Assembly (NCBI RefSeq): GCF_032399705.1
Contig: NZ_CP135922.1
Span: 2,480,001 to 2,544,000, forward strand
Length of the DNA: 64,000 nucleotides
From: Paenibacillus sp. BIC5C1
GTDB lineage: Bacteria > Bacillota > Bacilli > Paenibacillales > Paenibacillaceae
Direction: 5' to 3'
Shown here: one piece after another, positions 53,945 to 63,451 of the stretch
Layout of the letters: every line of letters begins with the position of its first letter
Numbering within the stretch: position 1 is the first letter of the stretch
Translations under genes and position numbers: made by a program
The notes under the pieces: model-generated
The model's database searches: none
The model's input: the letters and a program-made list of their open reading frames with translations, nothing else
What the model was told of the DNA's origin: nothing

Positions 53945-54820
53945 TTGGACTTTGGAAGATTGATTACAGCAATGGTCACTCCGTTCAATGAACAAGGGGA
54001 GATCCATTGGGAGGAAACTGCACGTCTGATTGACTATTTGATTGATGATCAAAAGTCAGAGACGCTCGTTATTTCAGGAACAACTGGAGAATCTCCCACG
54101 CTTAGCGACAAAGAAAAAGTAGAACTATTCGAATTCGCGGTAAAACATGCGGCTGGACGGTGCAAAATCATTGCTGGAACGGGTAGCAATAACACCGCTC
54201 ATTCAATCCATCTGACTCAGGACGCTGAACGTGTTGGGGTAGATGGTGTTTTGCTGGTTGTTCCTTATTACAACAAACCAAGTCAAGAGGGAATGTTCAG
54301 ACACTTTGAAGCGATCGCGAACGCGACGAAACTGCCGATTATGTTGTATAACGTTCCTGGACGTACAGCAGCCAGCCTTTCGGCTGCGACAACGCTTCGT
54401 TTGGCACAGATTCCTAACATAGTAGCTACGAAGGAATGTGTATCGTTGGAGCAAGTCACGCAGATTGCTGCGGGTGCACCCGAGCATTTCAGGGTGTATT
54501 CCGGTGACGATGCTTCTGGCTTGCCGGCCATTGCTGTAGGTGCTTACGGGATCGTAAGTGTTGCCAGCCATGTGGTAGGCGCTGAGATGAAACAAATGGT
54601 TGATTCCTACTTCGGTGGCGCCCCTGTACAGGCAGCTCAGATACATCAGAAGCTGTTTCCGGTATTCAAAGGTCTATTCGAGTGCCCGCAGCCTTTACCG
54701 AACCCTGTAGCGGTGAAATACGCTCTGACATTGCGAGGTCTGAACGTAGGATCTGTACGCCTTCCGCTTATAGCCGCAACAGAGGATGAGCAAGGCTTTA
54801 TTCGTGGCTTGTTTAATTAG
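53945..54820 (+). CDS. dapA: 4-hydroxy-tetrahydrodipicolinate synthase
   Basis: DapA condenses pyruvate with aspartate semialdehyde. It starts at TTG 53945 after AAGGAGGA. The 291-residue product has the loop ETLVISGTTGESPTLSDKEK, the YYNKPSQEGMFRHFEAIA block, MLYNVPGRT with the catalytic Tyr, and the Schiff-base lysine K163 in IVATKECVS. It needs Asd product, although no asd lies in the window. A terminator follows. Confidence 0.96.
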   Translation: MDFGRLITAMVTPFNEQGEIHWEETARLIDYLIDDQKSETLVISGTTGESPTLSDKEKVELFEFAVKHAAGRCKIIAGTGSNNTAHSIHLTQDAERVGVDGVLLVVPYYNKPSQEGMFRHFEAIANATKLPIMLYNVPGRTAASLSAATTLRLAQIPNIVATKECVSLEQVTQIAAGAPEHFRVYSGDDASGLPAIAVGAYGIVSVASHVVGAEMKQMVDSYFGGAPVQAAQIHQKLFPVFKGLFECPQPLPNPVAVKYALTLRGLNVGSVRLPLIAATEDEQGFIRGLFN

Positions 54821-54875
54821 CAATAATACGTTATTAAACGGATTTTTTAACTTTTATAACCTATAAAAATTGCAG

Positions 54876-54915
54876 AAGAACCGTTCCTCAATTATGAGGA
54901 GGCGGTTCTTTTTTT
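54876..54915 (+). terminator. Intrinsic terminator after dapA
   Basis: AAGAACCG (54876-54883) pairs with CGGTTCTT (54903-54910), with an inner CCTCA/TGAGG helix, then TTTTTTT. It ends the dapG-dapA unit. Confidence 0.9.
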
Positions 54916-54979
54916 GACGATGATTGTTAGGTTTCTTTTCACAACTGAAGACAAACCTAGAGGTTAACGAGAGAGTGAC

Positions 54980-55009
54980 TTGTTTTTTTTGTTTTTAATC
55001 ATGTATAAT
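54980..55009 (+). promoter_or_regulatory. Sigma-A promoter of the RNase J gene
   Basis: TTGTTT (54980-54985), an 18-base spacer and TATAAT (55004-55009). The predicted start near 55016 leaves a long leader of about 280 bases before the gene. Confidence 0.65.
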
Positions 55010-55295
55010 GATGTCAAGTGACTGGGTGCGGTATTTTTTTGAAATTGAAAGCGACATCGTTTCTTGGTGTAGCTTTGTGGTGAAAAAGGAAGGAACGGCT
55101 AAGAAGGATCATTTCAAAATCCATCTTGTTGGTGAAGGGGAATAACTTCGAAGAACTTCTTCCAAATATCGTGAATAAAGGTGCTCTTTTGCATTCATCC
55201 CTATTTACGGGAATGGGTGTGATGGACTGCTTTTCTTAACTTACAATAAAATAATAAGGTACGACGTCCAACTACCATAGGAGGTTTAGATTCAT
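55010..55295 (+). promoter_or_regulatory. Long RNase J 5' leader without coding content
   Basis: The 286 bases hold no credible gene. A possible hairpin CATTC-CCC / GGG-AATG lies near 55191-55215, and GAAA..CGA / TCG..TTTC near 55046-55063. No known riboswitch was recognised. Long leaders of ribonuclease genes often serve autoregulation, which is inference here. Confidence 0.4.
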
Positions 55296-56975
55296 TTGTC
55301 TAAGAAAAATAACAACGATAAACTGATGATTTTTGCTTTGGGCGGCGTAGGCGAGATTGGTAAAAATATGTACGTCATCCAATACGCTAACGACATTGTA
55401 GTCGTAGATGCTGGTCTTAAATTCCCGGAAGAAGATATGCTTGGAATCGACATTGTCATTCCTGACATCTCATATCTAACTGAAAACCGTGACAAAGTAA
55501 GAGGGATTATTTTGACTCACGGACATGAAGATCATATTGGTGGTCTGCCATATGTTCTGAAACACTTGAATGTTCCTGTATACGGAACAAAGCTTACTCT
55601 CGGACTTGTTGAGAACAAGCTGAAAGAAGCCAATTTGCTGGGTGAAACAAAACGCATTCTGATTGATGCGGATTCCGAGATTCAACTCGGCTCTGTATTG
55701 AAAGCAACGTTCTTCGCTACTAACCATAGTATTCCGGATTCCGTCGGCGTATGTGTCGAAACACCGGAAGGCGCTGTTGTTCATACAGGTGACTTCAAAT
55801 TTGATCACACTCCAGTCAATGGTCAATATGCAGATCTCCAGCGTATGGCACAGATCGGAACCAATGGTGTACTTGCCCTCTTGTCCGATAGTACCAACGC
55901 AGAGAAACCTGGATTTACACCTTCGGAGAAAAATGTGGGTATCGTTCTGGAAGATATCTTCCGCAAAGCAAGCCAACGTGTCGTTGTAGCAACATTTGCT
56001 TCCAACGTACACCGGATTCAACAGGTTATCAATGCAGCTGAAGTAACTGGACGTAAAGTCGCAGTTATTGGACGCAGTATGGTAAATGTGGTGGGTATTG
56101 CTTCTGAACTGGGTTACCTTGAGATTCCAGATGGCATGATCATTGAGCCGGAAGAAGTAGGCAAAATGGCTGCTGACCGTGTAGTAATTCTCTGCACAGG
56201 TAGCCAAGGCGAGCCGATGTCAGCATTGACACGTATGGCTCGTTCTACTCATCGTAAAGTAGATATTTTGCCTGGTGATACAGTAATTATTGCTGCAACT
56301 CCAGTTCCAGGTAATGAGAAATATGTAGGCCGTACGATTGACGAACTGTTCCGTCTGGGTGCCAACGTGCATTACAGCGGTGCAAACAGTGGCGTCCACG
56401 TATCCGGTCACGGTAGCCAGGAAGAGCTGAAACTGATGCTTAACCTGATGAAACCGAAATATTTCTTGCCGATTCACGGTGAATTCCGCATGCAGCGCCG
56501 CCACGCAGTACTGGCTGAATCTGTAGGTATTGATCCAGACAACATCTTCATTACGGATATCGGTGAAGTGGTTGAAATTCAAGGCGGAGCAGCACGCAAG
56601 GCAGGTAAAGTTACTGCAGGTAACGTGTTGATCGACGGCTTGGGTGTAGGCGATGTAGGTAACATCGTATTGCGTGACCGTAAATTGCTGTCACAGGATG
56701 GCATTCTGGTTGTCGTGGTAACACTGAGCAAACAGGATGGCAAAATTGTTTCCGGTCCGGACATCATCTCCCGTGGATTTGTCTATGTACGCGAATCGGA
56801 AGGACTGCTTGATGAAGCCAATCGCATCGTCAGCAGCACACTGCAAAAGTTGATGAGTGAGAACGTTAACGAATGGGCTTCACTCAAAACGAATGTTAAA
56901 GATGCACTCGGACGCTTCTTGTATGAGCAAACTCGTCGTAGACCGATGATTTTGCCAATCATTATGGAAGTTTAA
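55296..56975 (+). CDS. rnjB: Ribonuclease J (locus of rnjB, intact catalytic motif)
   Basis: RNase J enzymes are beta-CASP metallo-nucleases with 5'-exo and endo activity. The 559-residue product starts at TTG 55296 after GGAGG. It has H75-G-H77-E-D79-H80 (LTHGHEDHIGGLPY), THSIPDS-type NHSIPDSVGVCVET, HTGDFKFDHTPVNGQYAD, the beta-CASP part, and a C-terminal ISRGFVYVRES domain. Place after dapA and before tepA is that of B. subtilis rnjB. The metal motif is complete, as in RNase J1, so the J1/J2 label needs a tree. Confidence 0.9.
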   Translation: MSKKNNNDKLMIFALGGVGEIGKNMYVIQYANDIVVVDAGLKFPEEDMLGIDIVIPDISYLTENRDKVRGIILTHGHEDHIGGLPYVLKHLNVPVYGTKLTLGLVENKLKEANLLGETKRILIDADSEIQLGSVLKATFFATNHSIPDSVGVCVETPEGAVVHTGDFKFDHTPVNGQYADLQRMAQIGTNGVLALLSDSTNAEKPGFTPSEKNVGIVLEDIFRKASQRVVVATFASNVHRIQQVINAAEVTGRKVAVIGRSMVNVVGIASELGYLEIPDGMIIEPEEVGKMAADRVVILCTGSQGEPMSALTRMARSTHRKVDILPGDTVIIAATPVPGNEKYVGRTIDELFRLGANVHYSGANSGVHVSGHGSQEELKLMLNLMKPKYFLPIHGEFRMQRRHAVLAESVGIDPDNIFITDIGEVVEIQGGAARKAGKVTAGNVLIDGLGVGDVGNIVLRDRKLLSQDGILVVVVTLSKQDGKIVSGPDIISRGFVYVRESEGLLDEANRIVSSTLQKLMSENVNEWASLKTNVKDALGRFLYEQTRRRPMILPIIMEV

Positions 56976-57013
56976 AATAAATCAAACAAAAACATAAATT
57001 CAGGCACACAGTC

Positions 57014-57068
57014 GCCCCATCTCTACGAGAAATATTGGACGGTTCCTCGTAGAGAAGGGGCTTTTTTT
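57014..57068 (+). terminator. Intrinsic terminator after the RNase J gene
   Basis: GCCCCATCTCTACGAG (57014-57029) pairs over about 15 positions with CTCGTAGAGAAGGGGC (57046-57061), then TTTTTTT. It is a very strong stem. Confidence 0.92.
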
Positions 57069-57118
57069 GTTGTTTTCTGGCCCTGCACCAGATTATGGAG
57101 AAATTGATGAGTGATCGG

Positions 57119-57149
57119 GTATAAGTCAGCTGGAACATTCCCCATACTA
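57119..57149 (+). promoter_or_regulatory. Candidate sigma-G promoter of tepA
   Basis: GTATA (57119-57123) and CATACTA (57143-57149) match sigma-G elements, with a 19-base spacer, one longer than usual. Transcription would start near 57156, upstream of AAGGGGAG and the ATG at 57191. Confidence 0.5.
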
Positions 57150-57190
57150 AGGAAATACATTACATGTTTCTGGAGAAGGGGAGTAATCGA

Positions 57191-57964
57191 ATGAGCGAAT
57201 ACATGAAAAACAAGCAAACACCGAAATCGGAACAACCGGGTACCGAGATACCGGAAGTGCCTGCACAAGAGGAGAAGGCGATGTCACCTGTAACGGAGTC
57301 TATTCAGCAGTTTGGGCAGACGCAGTCACCTGCAGCTGAATCGAACATTTTCTGTATGACCATTATCGGTCAGGTGGAAGGGCATTTAATTTTACCTCCG
57401 CAAAACAAAACAACAAAGTATGAACATCTCATTCCTCAGCTGGTTGCTGCAGAGCAGAATCAGCGAATCGAAGGTATCTTGATCATTTTAAATACGGTAG
57501 GAGGCGATGTGGAGGCGGGCCTCGCTATTGCCGAAATGATTGCTTCACTTAGCAAACCTACGGTTACTGTCGTCATTGGAGGAGGGCACAGCATCGGGGT
57601 TCCGATCGCGGTTGCCTCAACCTATTCCCTTATCGCGGGTAGTGCAACAATGACCATTCATCCGATCCGTATGAACGGACTTGTGATAGGAGTGCCTCAG
57701 ACGTTTGAGTACATGGAGAAGATGCAGGAACGTGTCGTAAGATTTGTTACGTCACACTCCAATATCTCTGAAGAAATGTTCAAAGAACTGATGTTTAAGA
57801 CAGGTGAACTCAACCGCGATATCGGAACAGCTGTGGGTAGCGCTGATGCGGTTAAATATGGATTGATGGATGCCGTAGGCGGGATCGGCCAAGCCATCGC
57901 TCAGTTGAATCAGCTCATAGGAGACAAAAGACAGACGCTGCAGGCTGGAGGCTATACCCAATGA
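57191..57964 (+). CDS. tepA: ClpP-like protease TepA (spore outgrowth type)
   Basis: TepA is a ClpP-fold protease; in B. subtilis it has been linked to degradation of small acid-soluble spore proteins during outgrowth. ATG 57191 follows AAGGGGAG. The 257-residue product has a polar N-terminal 60 residues, then the ClpP fold: [20 protein letters not shown], and catalytic S134 in [27 protein letters not shown] holds the His region. It overlaps ylzJ by 4 bases. Confidence 0.92.
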   Translation: MSEYMKNKQTPKSEQPGTEIPEVPAQEEKAMSPVTESIQQFGQTQSPAAESNIFCMTIIGQVEGHLILPPQNKTTKYEHLIPQLVAAEQNQRIEGILIILNTVGGDVEAGLAIAEMIASLSKPTVTVVIGGGHSIGVPIAVASTYSLIAGSATMTIHPIRMNGLVIGVPQTFEYMEKMQERVVRFVTSHSNISEEMFKELMFKTGELNRDIGTAVGSADAVKYGLMDAVGGIGQAIAQLNQLIGDKRQTLQAGGYTQ

Positions 57965-58191
57965 CACTTTACACAGTGATGCCACCTGAATTGCTGTGGT
58001 CGGGGATGTGGAATGAAGGAGAAGATACCCGTGAGATCAAGATGAACGGATTATTGATGCAGGTCAGACCTGTTAATGAAAATGAGGCTGTCATTGTACG
58101 TTTACTTGAATGCCCCTTGGAAGCTTATCTGAATCCCGCTAATATGCCCGGATCTATCGTTCCGCTTTCGGGTAACCCGGGACCAACATAA
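57961..58191 (+). CDS. ylzJ: YlzJ-like small protein
   Basis: The 76-residue product matches the YlzJ family, of unknown function, always next to tepA in Bacillales. Visible conserved parts: [17 protein letters not shown] at the start and [20 protein letters not shown], then [19 protein letters not shown]. It overlaps tepA (ATGA), so a joint role with TepA is likely. Confidence 0.88.
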   Translation: MTLYTVMPPELLWSGMWNEGEDTREIKMNGLLMQVRPVNENEAVIVRLLECPLEAYLNPANMPGSIVPLSGNPGPT

Positions 58192-58229
58192 CGCGACCAA
58201 ATAAGACAAATTGAGCAGAAAAAGAACAT

Positions 58230-58258
58230 ATGTACGGATTATATTTGTATGGTATAAT
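58230..58258 (+). promoter_or_regulatory. Sigma-A promoter of ftsK/spoIIIE, extended -10
   Basis: TGGTATAAT gives an extended -10 (TATAAT at 58253-58258) with only a weak -35 (about 58230-58235). The ribosome site GGGGGTGA follows within 15 bases, so the leader is very short. Confidence 0.6.
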
Positions 58259-58281
58259 ATTCTTCTGGGGGTGACCTGATT

Positions 58282-61023
58282 TTGGCCAGAAGAAAAAAGA
58301 GGAAAAAAAAGGCCGCAGCTTTTAGCGGCGTTTTAAAATATGAAATTTACGGCATTGTGCTTATAACCCTTGCTGTCATTGCTTTGTCGGGTGAAGCAAC
58401 CGTGGGGCGCTCGCTTTCCAAGATGTTTGGATTGATGCTTGGCAAGTTCTATTTTGGGATTCCGCTTATAGGGATCTATTATGGCTTAATGGTGATGATT
58501 CATCGGAAATGGCCGAGCGGCTGGACAACGCGCAAGACAGGGCTTGTATTGCTGGTGTTTGCTTTAACCCTGATGAGTACCGTCTCTGCCATGCACCAGA
58601 AGCTTATACCAGTTGGAGCCCTTGAGCCAGGTGCTGTACTTACACAGATACATAATGATATGCAAACCGAGTTGCTCACACCTGCTGCGCCAGGCGAACG
58701 GGATTCGATGCTCAATAAGGACATTAGCGGCGGTTATATAGGAGCGGCTCAGTTTGCCTTGTTCTTGTGGTTGTTTGGCAGCTTGGGAGCCCGATTGATT
58801 ATGATCGTGATGTTCGTTATCAGTTTCATGCTGGTTACCAATCTTTCTTATGTCGATCTGATTCGCATTTTCAGAACGAAGATATGGGATGCAGGTAGTG
58901 CGATGTACAAAAAGCTGGAGGCTAGACCAGCAGCACGTGCTACTTCAAGCTCTGCGGGCAAGAAAAACGGGAATGTTCGCAAAGTGGTACCTGTTCCAGT
59001 AGACGACGAAGATGATGATGACGATTACGATGATCTGCAGAATCAGCAGCTACCGAAACGAAAAGCACCGATTTTTTTCCAACTCTTTGGAAAATGGGGT
59101 TCTGATCGGGAACGGACGAAGACTGAGCGTGGAGTGGACGAGGATGATTCTTTAGATTCGGAACAGGTCGTCTACCGAGCCGAGCAGGAAACGCCTGCAG
59201 ATTCATGGCATGATGAGCCAATCATCGCATCCGACATAATGGCTCCCGCAGCAGTTCCTGCGCAATCAAGACCTAATTCGGCTCCAATCATTCGTGACTT
59301 CTTTGAACATGTCAGATCAGAGGATGCGAGTAAAGAGGATGATCTGGATGATGCGTATCCTTTCCCGGATGATCTAACGGATAACATGCAGGGAGAAGAG
59401 CTTCCAATCAAGATCTCAGATGAACTTGTGGATAACAATGAGTGGCCTGAAGCGGCGGATGCCGGAACAGCTACGTTGGATTCTGTTGAGGGTAGTTCCG
59501 ACGTTGGGTCAACGTTGAGCAATGCGGTTCAAGGTTCGGTTGTTTCAGATACGGAGGGGCAGGAAGTGCAGCCTGTTAAGCCGCCTCCACTACCTCCGAA
59601 ACCTTATAAACTTCCGTCTTTCAGACTTCTTTCCAAGCCGAACAATGGAGGCAAGGGTGGCGACCAGAAGGATTATATGCAGACTGCACGCAAGCTGGAA
59701 GCAACGCTGGAAAGCTTCGGTGTTCGTGCCAAAGTACTTGAAGTAGTCAGAGGACCTGCTGTTACACGGTATGAGATCCAACCGGATATTGGTGTGAAGG
59801 TCAGCAGAATTGTAAGTCTGACAGACGATATTGCATTAGCCTTGGCGGCAAAGGATATCCGAATGGAAGCACCAATTCCCGGCAAATCCGCTATCGGTAT
59901 TGAGGTACCTAATGGAGAGGTTTCCGTTGTAACGATGAGGGAGGTCATGGAGACAGCTACATTCCAGGAAGCCGAATCCAAAGTGACCATTGCATTTGGA
60001 CGAGATATCTCTGGACAGACGATCATCGGTAATTTGGCTCGTATGCCCCATCTGCTGGTGGCTGGTGCGACGGGTTCAGGTAAATCAGTATGTATCAATG
60101 GTATTATTACGAGCATCCTGTACAAAGCGAAGCCGGATGAAGTGAAGTTTTTGATGGTCGATCCCAAAATGGTCGAGCTGAACGTATATAATGGTATTCC
60201 GCATCTGATGGCACCGGTCGTAACGGATCCTAAAAGGGCTTCACTTGCTCTCAAAAAGATCGTTGTTGAGATGGAGAAAAGGTATGAGTTATTCTCCAAA
60301 TCCGGTACACGTAACGTTGAAGGTTATAACAATCTGATGAAAGACAACCCAGCGGCGGTTTTGCCTTACATCGTTGTTATCGTGGACGAGCTGGCTGACC
60401 TCATGATGGTTGCCGCAGGTGACGTGGAAGACGCGATTGCTCGATTGGCTCAGATGGCGCGTGCAGCGGGTATCCATCTGATCATTGCCACACAGCGTCC
60501 ATCTGTGGATGTTATCACTGGTGTAATTAAAGCCAACATTCCGTCCCGGATTGCCTTTGGTGTGTCCTCTCAAGTGGATTCTCGAACCATTCTGGATATG
60601 GGTGGGGCCGAGAAGTTGCTGGGCCGAGGAGATATGCTGTTCATGCCTATGGGAGCTTCGAAGCCGGTTCGTGTACAAGGTGCTTTCATGAGTGATGAGG
60701 AAGTTGAAAATATCGTGAATTACGTGCGTGGTCAAGGTGAAGCGCAGTATGACGAATCCATTGTTCCTGAGGTGGATGATTCCGTTCAGGCAGCAGATGA
60801 AGTGCAGGATGAGTTATATGAACAAGCAGTGCAGATTATTTTGGAGGCGAAGCAAGCTTCCGTTTCTCTATTGCAACGCCGAATGCGAGTGGGTTATACC
60901 CGCGCAGCACGTTTGATTGACTCCATGGAGGCCCGAGGTGTGATTGGTCCTTACGAGGGCAGTAAACCAAGGGAAGTATTGATCTCACTGGAACAGTATC
61001 AACAGAATAAAATAAGCTCGTAA
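58282..61023 (+). CDS. spoIIIE: DNA translocase FtsK/SpoIIIE
   Basis: SpoIIIE pumps the chromosome into the forespore and clears DNA from division septa. It starts at TTG 58282. The 913-residue product has a very basic N-terminus ([15 protein letters not shown]) and four or so membrane helices to about residue 200. A long acidic, low-complexity linker (about 215-450) follows. The motor has Walker A GATGSGKS at about 595-602 and [20 protein letters not shown]. The C-terminal winged-helix gamma domain ([20 protein letters not shown]) reads polarity sequences. The linker makes it longer than B. subtilis SpoIIIE. Confidence 0.95.
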   Translation: MARRKKRKKKAAAFSGVLKYEIYGIVLITLAVIALSGEATVGRSLSKMFGLMLGKFYFGIPLIGIYYGLMVMIHRKWPSGWTTRKTGLVLLVFALTLMSTVSAMHQKLIPVGALEPGAVLTQIHNDMQTELLTPAAPGERDSMLNKDISGGYIGAAQFALFLWLFGSLGARLIMIVMFVISFMLVTNLSYVDLIRIFRTKIWDAGSAMYKKLEARPAARATSSSAGKKNGNVRKVVPVPVDDEDDDDDYDDLQNQQLPKRKAPIFFQLFGKWGSDRERTKTERGVDEDDSLDSEQVVYRAEQETPADSWHDEPIIASDIMAPAAVPAQSRPNSAPIIRDFFEHVRSEDASKEDDLDDAYPFPDDLTDNMQGEELPIKISDELVDNNEWPEAADAGTATLDSVEGSSDVGSTLSNAVQGSVVSDTEGQEVQPVKPPPLPPKPYKLPSFRLLSKPNNGGKGGDQKDYMQTARKLEATLESFGVRAKVLEVVRGPAVTRYEIQPDIGVKVSRIVSLTDDIALALAAKDIRMEAPIPGKSAIGIEVPNGEVSVVTMREVMETATFQEAESKVTIAFGRDISGQTIIGNLARMPHLLVAGATGSGKSVCINGIITSILYKAKPDEVKFLMVDPKMVELNVYNGIPHLMAPVVTDPKRASLALKKIVVEMEKRYELFSKSGTRNVEGYNNLMKDNPAAVLPYIVVIVDELADLMMVAAGDVEDAIARLAQMARAAGIHLIIATQRPSVDVITGVIKANIPSRIAFGVSSQVDSRTILDMGGAEKLLGRGDMLFMPMGASKPVRVQGAFMSDEEVENIVNYVRGQGEAQYDESIVPEVDDSVQAADEVQDELYEQAVQIILEAKQASVSLLQRRMRVGYTRAARLIDSMEARGVIGPYEGSKPREVLISLEQYQQNKISS

Positions 61024-61046
61024 TACACAGCATGTGTATACGATCC

Positions 61047-61078
61047 AAGCCCTTAACCTTACTGGTTGAGGGCTTTTT
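61047..61078 (+). terminator. Intrinsic terminator after ftsK/spoIIIE
   Basis: AAGCCCTTAACC (61047-61058) pairs with GGTTGAGGGCTT (61064-61075), then TTTTT. Clear intrinsic terminator. Confidence 0.9.
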
Positions 61079-61131
61079 GCATGCCATTTGACTGAAGATT
61101 TGCCATGATGTCCAATGATCGGAGGATTTGG

Positions 61132-61162
61132 TGCATAGGAACGAAGTATGCTTGTCATAATA
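61132..61162 (+). promoter_or_regulatory. Candidate sigma-G promoter of the SleB-like gene
   Basis: TGCATA (61132-61137), an 18-base spacer and CATAATA (61156-61162) match the sigma-G pattern. Transcription from about 61169 excludes the in-frame ATG at 61148 and supports ATG 61211 as the start. Confidence 0.65.
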
Positions 61163-61210
61163 ACCTTAGCGATTCTGTTAATCCCACAAGAGAAAGGTAG
61201 AGCACAGTCG

Positions 61211-62041
61211 ATGCGAAAAATGAACATATGGCTTTTCACTGCTATTTTGCTGATGTCCGCATTGGGAATTCGTTATTTGCTTCCTGGGAATACAGCAACC
61301 GATAGTCCAAACCCAAGTATCCCGCAGGTCGAAGAGAAGTCCCTACCCACCTTTAGCACCAATGCTGTGAAATATGGAAGTTACGGTCAGGATGTATACG
61401 AGCTTCAAGGCCGACTGAAGTATTTGGGATTTTACAATGGTAAAATTGACAGTAATTTCGGCAGCACCACATTGAAATCGGTAAAATGGTTTCAATCGGA
61501 ATTCGGCATGAAGGCGGATGGTGTGGTTGGAGCCAAAACCAAGCTGAAACTTTACAATGCTTCAAAACAATGGTCGCCAACAGAAACACCATTGCACAAG
61601 GATCAAACTTCAGGAGGTAGTGGCAACAATAACAATACTGCTGATAAAGAGCAGGACAATATGGGCTCTGCCAATTCCATGGGATTGTCAGAGAACGAAA
61701 TCAAAATTATGGCTAACGCGGTGTATGGTGAATCTCGCGGAGAGCCATTTGAGGGTCAAGTGGCAGTGGCGGCAGTTATCCTGAATCGCGTGAAATCGCC
61801 GAGTTTCCCGAACACACCGTCAGGAGTGATTTTCCAGCCGGGTGCATTTACTGCCGTTGCAGACGGCCAGATTTATCTGGAACCGAATGCACAAGCTAAA
61901 AAAGCAGTTGAACAGGCGATGAATGGTTGGGACCCATCCGGTGGATGCCTCTATTATTTTAATCCGAAGACAGCTACATCCAAATGGATCTGGACACGTC
62001 CTCAGGTAAAAACAATCGGGCAGCATATATTCTGTATGTGA
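61211..62041 (+). CDS. SleB-like spore cortex-lytic / cell wall hydrolase
   Basis: The 276-residue product has an N-terminal membrane/signal helix (about residues 6-22). A peptidoglycan-binding domain lies at about 50-117 (SYGQDVYELQGRLKYLGFYN, GKIDSNFGSTTLKSVKWFQS). A Ser/Gly/Asn-rich linker follows, then a SleB-type Hydrolase_2 domain at about 165-275 (MANAVYGESRGEPFEGQVAV, AAVILNRVKSPSFPN, GVIFQPGAFTAVADGQI). The Glu in YGESRGEP is the likely catalytic residue. SleB enzymes open the spore cortex in germination; the preceding sigma-G-like promoter fits. A vegetative hydrolase role is possible. Confidence 0.9.
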   Translation: MRKMNIWLFTAILLMSALGIRYLLPGNTATDSPNPSIPQVEEKSLPTFSTNAVKYGSYGQDVYELQGRLKYLGFYNGKIDSNFGSTTLKSVKWFQSEFGMKADGVVGAKTKLKLYNASKQWSPTETPLHKDQTSGGSGNNNNTADKEQDNMGSANSMGLSENEIKIMANAVYGESRGEPFEGQVAVAAVILNRVKSPSFPNTPSGVIFQPGAFTAVADGQIYLEPNAQAKKAVEQAMNGWDPSGGCLYYFNPKTATSKWIWTRPQVKTIGQHIFCM

Positions 62042-62049
62042 TGATTTTG

Positions 62050-62091
62050 GAAGCAACCAGAAGGCGTGACTTCGGTTGCTTCTTGCCTTTT
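62050..62091 (+). terminator. Probable terminator after the SleB-like gene
   Basis: GAAGCAACC (62050-62058) pairs with GGTTGCTTC (62074-62082), followed by TTGCCTTTTG. The T-run is interrupted, so strength is uncertain. Confidence 0.65.
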
Positions 62092-62167
62092 GAATGGGTT
62101 AAAATGGTTGTTACGTTTAAGCTTCACTTATTGCACGATAAATGACGCCGTAAAGGGGTTTTGACAT

Positions 62168-63448
62168 TTGAATACATCAGGATTTGAACGAGGAAACCGG
62201 AAAGAATTCCGTATACATGTTCTTCCTACGAAACGTTTTAAGACATTTGCGATCTCGCTATACGCAGGGGTTCCCCTGCAGGAAGATACGGTTACCAAAG
62301 TAGCCTTAACACCTTTCGTACTTCGGCGCGGTACCGAATCCTATCCGGAAACAACGCAATTTCGTGAACAATTGGAACATTTGTATGGAGCGGGTTTTGG
62401 CTTTGATGTCTATAAACGTGGCGATTACCAGATCGTACAGTTCCGTATGGACACTATTAATGATTCTTTTGTTGGCGGAGACGAGCAGCTGTTGGATCGT
62501 TCATTTGCTTTTCTGGGTGAAGTGCTCACACGCCCTGCACAGGAGGATGGACATTTCCGAACCTCTTATGTACAAGCTGAGCGGGAGACTGTTCGCAAAA
62601 TGCTTGAGTCCATCGTGAATGACAAAATGCGTTATGCTGCGGAACGTAGTATTGAGGAAATGTGTAAAAATGAACCTTATCGTCTGCACCCGCTTGGTGA
62701 GCGCAAGGATTTGCCAGGCATTGATCCAGATACATTGACAGCTTCGTATCAGGAATGGTTACAGCAGGCAAGCATGGACTTGTATGTGGTGGGCGACACC
62801 ACGCTGGAAGAGGTAGAGAATCTGGTTCAGCGTTATTTCAATGTAGAACGAGCGACTTCTTCCGACTATCATACACAGGAAGCTATTCGTGGAGATAAAG
62901 AAGTGGAAACCGTTGTAGAACGGCTTAATGTTAATCAGGGTAAGCTCAATATGGGGCTTCGCACGTCTATCACTTATAGTGACCCTCAGTATGCAGCTGC
63001 TTTGATGTATAACGGCATTCTCGGAGGATATCCTCATTCCAAGCTGTTTGTTAATGTTCGCGAAAAAGAAAGTCTGGCGTACTATGCCTCTTCGCGTTAT
63101 GACGGACATAAGGGGATTGCAACGATTCAATCCGGGATTGAAATCCCCAATTACGAAAAAGCCGTCATGATTATCAAGCAGCAGCTGGATGAAATGAAGA
63201 ACGGGAATATCACTGACCTGGAGATGTCTCAGACCAAGGCGATGATCCGTAATTTGCTCAAGGAAATGCAGGATTCTGCATTTGAGCTGATTGCTTATGA
63301 TTTCAATCGACAGTTATCCGGCAAAGAGCGGACCGCCGAGGAACTGCTGGCCCAGGTAGAACAAATCAGCAAAGAAAATGTTCGTGAGGCGGCAGAGAAA
63401 TTCCGTCTGGATACGATTTATTTCTTGCGTGATGAGAAGGGGGAATAG
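62168..63448 (+). CDS. ymfF: M16 peptidase-family protein YmfF-like, zinc motif absent
   Basis: The 426-residue product starts at TTG 62168 after AAAGGGG. It has the M16 fold, for example TPFVLRRGTESYPETTQFRE followed by QLEHLYGAGFGFDVYKRGDY, and the C-terminal half (YNGILGGYPHSKLFVNVREK, ESLAYYASS). The HxxEH zinc motif is not present, so it is probably the inactive partner of the next protein, as in two-subunit M16 enzymes. The same pair exists in B. subtilis as ymfF-ymfH. It has no known direct function. Confidence 0.85.
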   Translation: MNTSGFERGNRKEFRIHVLPTKRFKTFAISLYAGVPLQEDTVTKVALTPFVLRRGTESYPETTQFREQLEHLYGAGFGFDVYKRGDYQIVQFRMDTINDSFVGGDEQLLDRSFAFLGEVLTRPAQEDGHFRTSYVQAERETVRKMLESIVNDKMRYAAERSIEEMCKNEPYRLHPLGERKDLPGIDPDTLTASYQEWLQQASMDLYVVGDTTLEEVENLVQRYFNVERATSSDYHTQEAIRGDKEVETVVERLNVNQGKLNMGLRTSITYSDPQYAAALMYNGILGGYPHSKLFVNVREKESLAYYASSRYDGHKGIATIQSGIEIPNYEKAVMIIKQQLDEMKNGNITDLEMSQTKAMIRNLLKEMQDSAFELIAYDFNRQLSGKERTAEELLAQVEQISKENVREAAEKFRLDTIYFLRDEKGE

Positions 63449-63451
63449 TCG

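Noticed and set aside
55476..56207. Open frame on the - strand opposite the RNase J gene
   Set aside because: Shadow frame; the + strand carries the complete metal motif.
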